Source of the DNA: Hermodice carunculata
Taxonomy: Eukaryota; Annelida; Polychaeta; Eunicida; Amphinomidae
DNA: 64,000 bases
Assembly (NCBI GenBank): GCA_964020975.1
Contig: OZ026612.1
Span: 133,472,441 to 133,536,440, forward strand
Reading direction: 5' to 3'
The notes beneath the pieces are model-generated. The model made no database searches and was not told the DNA's origin. It saw only the letters and a list, made by a program, of their open reading frames with translations. Within the stretch, counting starts at the first letter, position 1. Each line of letters starts with the position of its first letter. Shown here piece after piece: positions 62,656-64,000 of the stretch. A program made the translations under genes and the position numbers.

Positions 62656-64000
62656 CCAACAGGTATGCAGTGTCTTGTGTACATGTTGGCTGATGACTTG
62701 TGCCTTGTTTTTATGTCAGCTCATGATCTGTGCCTTTTTCATAACGTTAGCTGATGACTTGTGCCTTGTCATAATTTGTCAACTTTTGACCTGTGCTTTG
62801 CTTATATGTCAGCTCTTGACCTATGCCTTGTTTTAATATGTCAGCTCATGACCTATAACTTGTTTATGTCAGCTCATGACCTGTGCCTTGTATGTCAGCT
62901 CATGACCTGTGCCTTGTTCATAATTTGTCAACTTATGACCTGTGCTTCCCTTACATGTCAGCCTGTGACCTAGCTGTGTTTTGTTTCTGTTGCATCATGA
63001 TCTGTAGATGCCCTGTTTATAATGTCATGAACTGTGTCTTGTTTATAATATGTCAGCTCATGACCTGTGCCTGGTTTATAATATGTCAGCTCATGACATG
63101 TGCCTTGTTTATAATATGTCAGCTCATGACCTGTGTCTGGTTTATAATATGTCAGCTCATGACATGTGCCTTGTTTATAATGTCAGCTCATGACCTGTGC
63201 CTGGTTTATAATATGTTAGCTCATGACCTGTGCCTTGTTTATAATATGTCAGCTCATGACCTGTGTCTGGTTTATAATATGTCAGCTCATGACATGTGCC
63301 TTGTTTATAATGTCAGCTCATGACCTGTGCCTTGTTTATAATATGTCAGCTCATGACCTGTGCCTTGTTTATAATATGTCAGCTCATGACATGTGCCTTG
63401 TTTATAATATGTCAGCTCATGACCTGTGCCTTGTTTATAATGTCAGCTCATGACCTGTGCCTGGTTTATAATATGTCAGCTCATGACATGTGCCTTGTTT
63501 ATAATATGTCAGCTCATGACCTGTGCCTGGTTTATATGTCAGCTCATGACATGTGCCTTGTTTATAATGTCAGCTCATGACCTGTGCCTTGTTTATAATA
63601 TGTCAGCTCATGACCTGTGCCTTGTTTATAATATGTCAGCTCATGACCTGTGCCATGTTTATAATATGTCAGCTCATGACCTGTGCCTTGTTTATAATGT
63701 CAGCTCATGACCTGTGCCTTGTTTATAATATGTCAGCTCATGACCTGTGCCTTGTTCATAATGTCTGCTCATGACCTGTGCCTTGTTTATAATGTCAGCT
63801 CATGACCTGTGCCTTGTTTATAATGTCAGCTCATGACCTGTGCCTTGTTTGTAATGTCTGCTCATGAACTGTGCCTTGTTCATAATGTCAGCTCATGACC
63901 TGTGCCTTGTTTATAATGTCAGCTCATGACCTGTGCCGGGTTTATAATATGTCAGCTCATGACCTGTGCCTGGTCCATAATATGTCAGCTCATTACATGT
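62656..64000. repeat. 31/33-bp minisatellite, about 40 units, runs off the window
   Basis: Units TCAGCTCATGACCTGTGCCT plus TGTTTATAAT and then G or ATG, giving 31- and 33-bp forms mixed along the array. Homogeneous from 63030 onward, diverged at the left edge. Variants alternate ACCTGTGCC, ACATGTGCC and TGGTTT. The right end is not reached. Confidence 0.96.

Noticed and set aside
62656-64000. CRISPR-like array of about 32-bp repeats
   Set aside because: Units are head to tail with no unique spacers, and the setting is an animal genome with introns. It is a minisatellite.

Overview
The window is animal nuclear DNA. It is AT-rich, carries a spliced gene with GT-AG introns, and is dense in microsatellites, minisatellites, short inverted-repeat transposons and retroelement tails. 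Frequent catgta-type words, (ACGG)n-bearing interspersed repeats and a single BTBD11/ABTB2-type gene suggest a marine invertebrate, perhaps a lophotrochozoan such as a mollusc or brachiopod. The species cannot be fixed from the sequence alone.

One protein-coding gene is firmly supported. It lies on the minus strand from 55941 (ATG) to 6631 (stop) and encodes a BTBD11 (ABTB3)/ABTB2-type ankyrin-repeat and BTB/POZ protein. I placed 19 coding exons by hand. All have AC...CT borders on the plus strand (GT-AG on the minus strand), all intron phases agree, and the spliced product is 1069 codons: an N-terminal histone-fold-like region, a long helical middle, about five ankyrin repeats, a linker and a C-terminal BTB domain. 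Introns 1 (12.7 kb) and 2 (20.6 kb) are long; the last 16 are short. A splice acceptor ahead of the ATG implies at least one more 5' untranslated exon to the right.

Layout: 1-6490, 3' flank with a retroelement tail, a microsatellite, a possible unidentified exon, a tight hairpin and one TIR element. 6631-21772, coding exons 19 to 3, whose introns hold short transposons: a TA-flanked MITE, a TTAA-flanked piggyBac-type MITE, a THAP-domain element with inverted termini, a foldback element nested in a longer repeat, and a LINE tail. 21773-42355, intron 2, largely built of long repeats ending in (ACGG)n, a hairpin and TAAAA, plus a Penelope-like fragment and a 37-bp satellite with a 186-bp higher-order period. 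42467-55184, intron 1, with another such repeat, more MITEs, a long (GA)n, and 72-bp and 27-bp arrays. 55995-64000, upstream sequence with three arrays of 30-33-bp units, the last running off the window end.

The most unusual signal is the set of long repeats that share one architecture (internally repeated core, GGAC/GGAT microsatellite, class-specific hairpin, TAAAA) but have at least four unrelated hairpins. All recognisable copies point the same way, antisense to the gene. One class carries many perfect TCAAGGTCA nuclear-receptor half-sites. A second notable signal is the tandem copying of the 3' end of coding exon 4 together with its splice donor.
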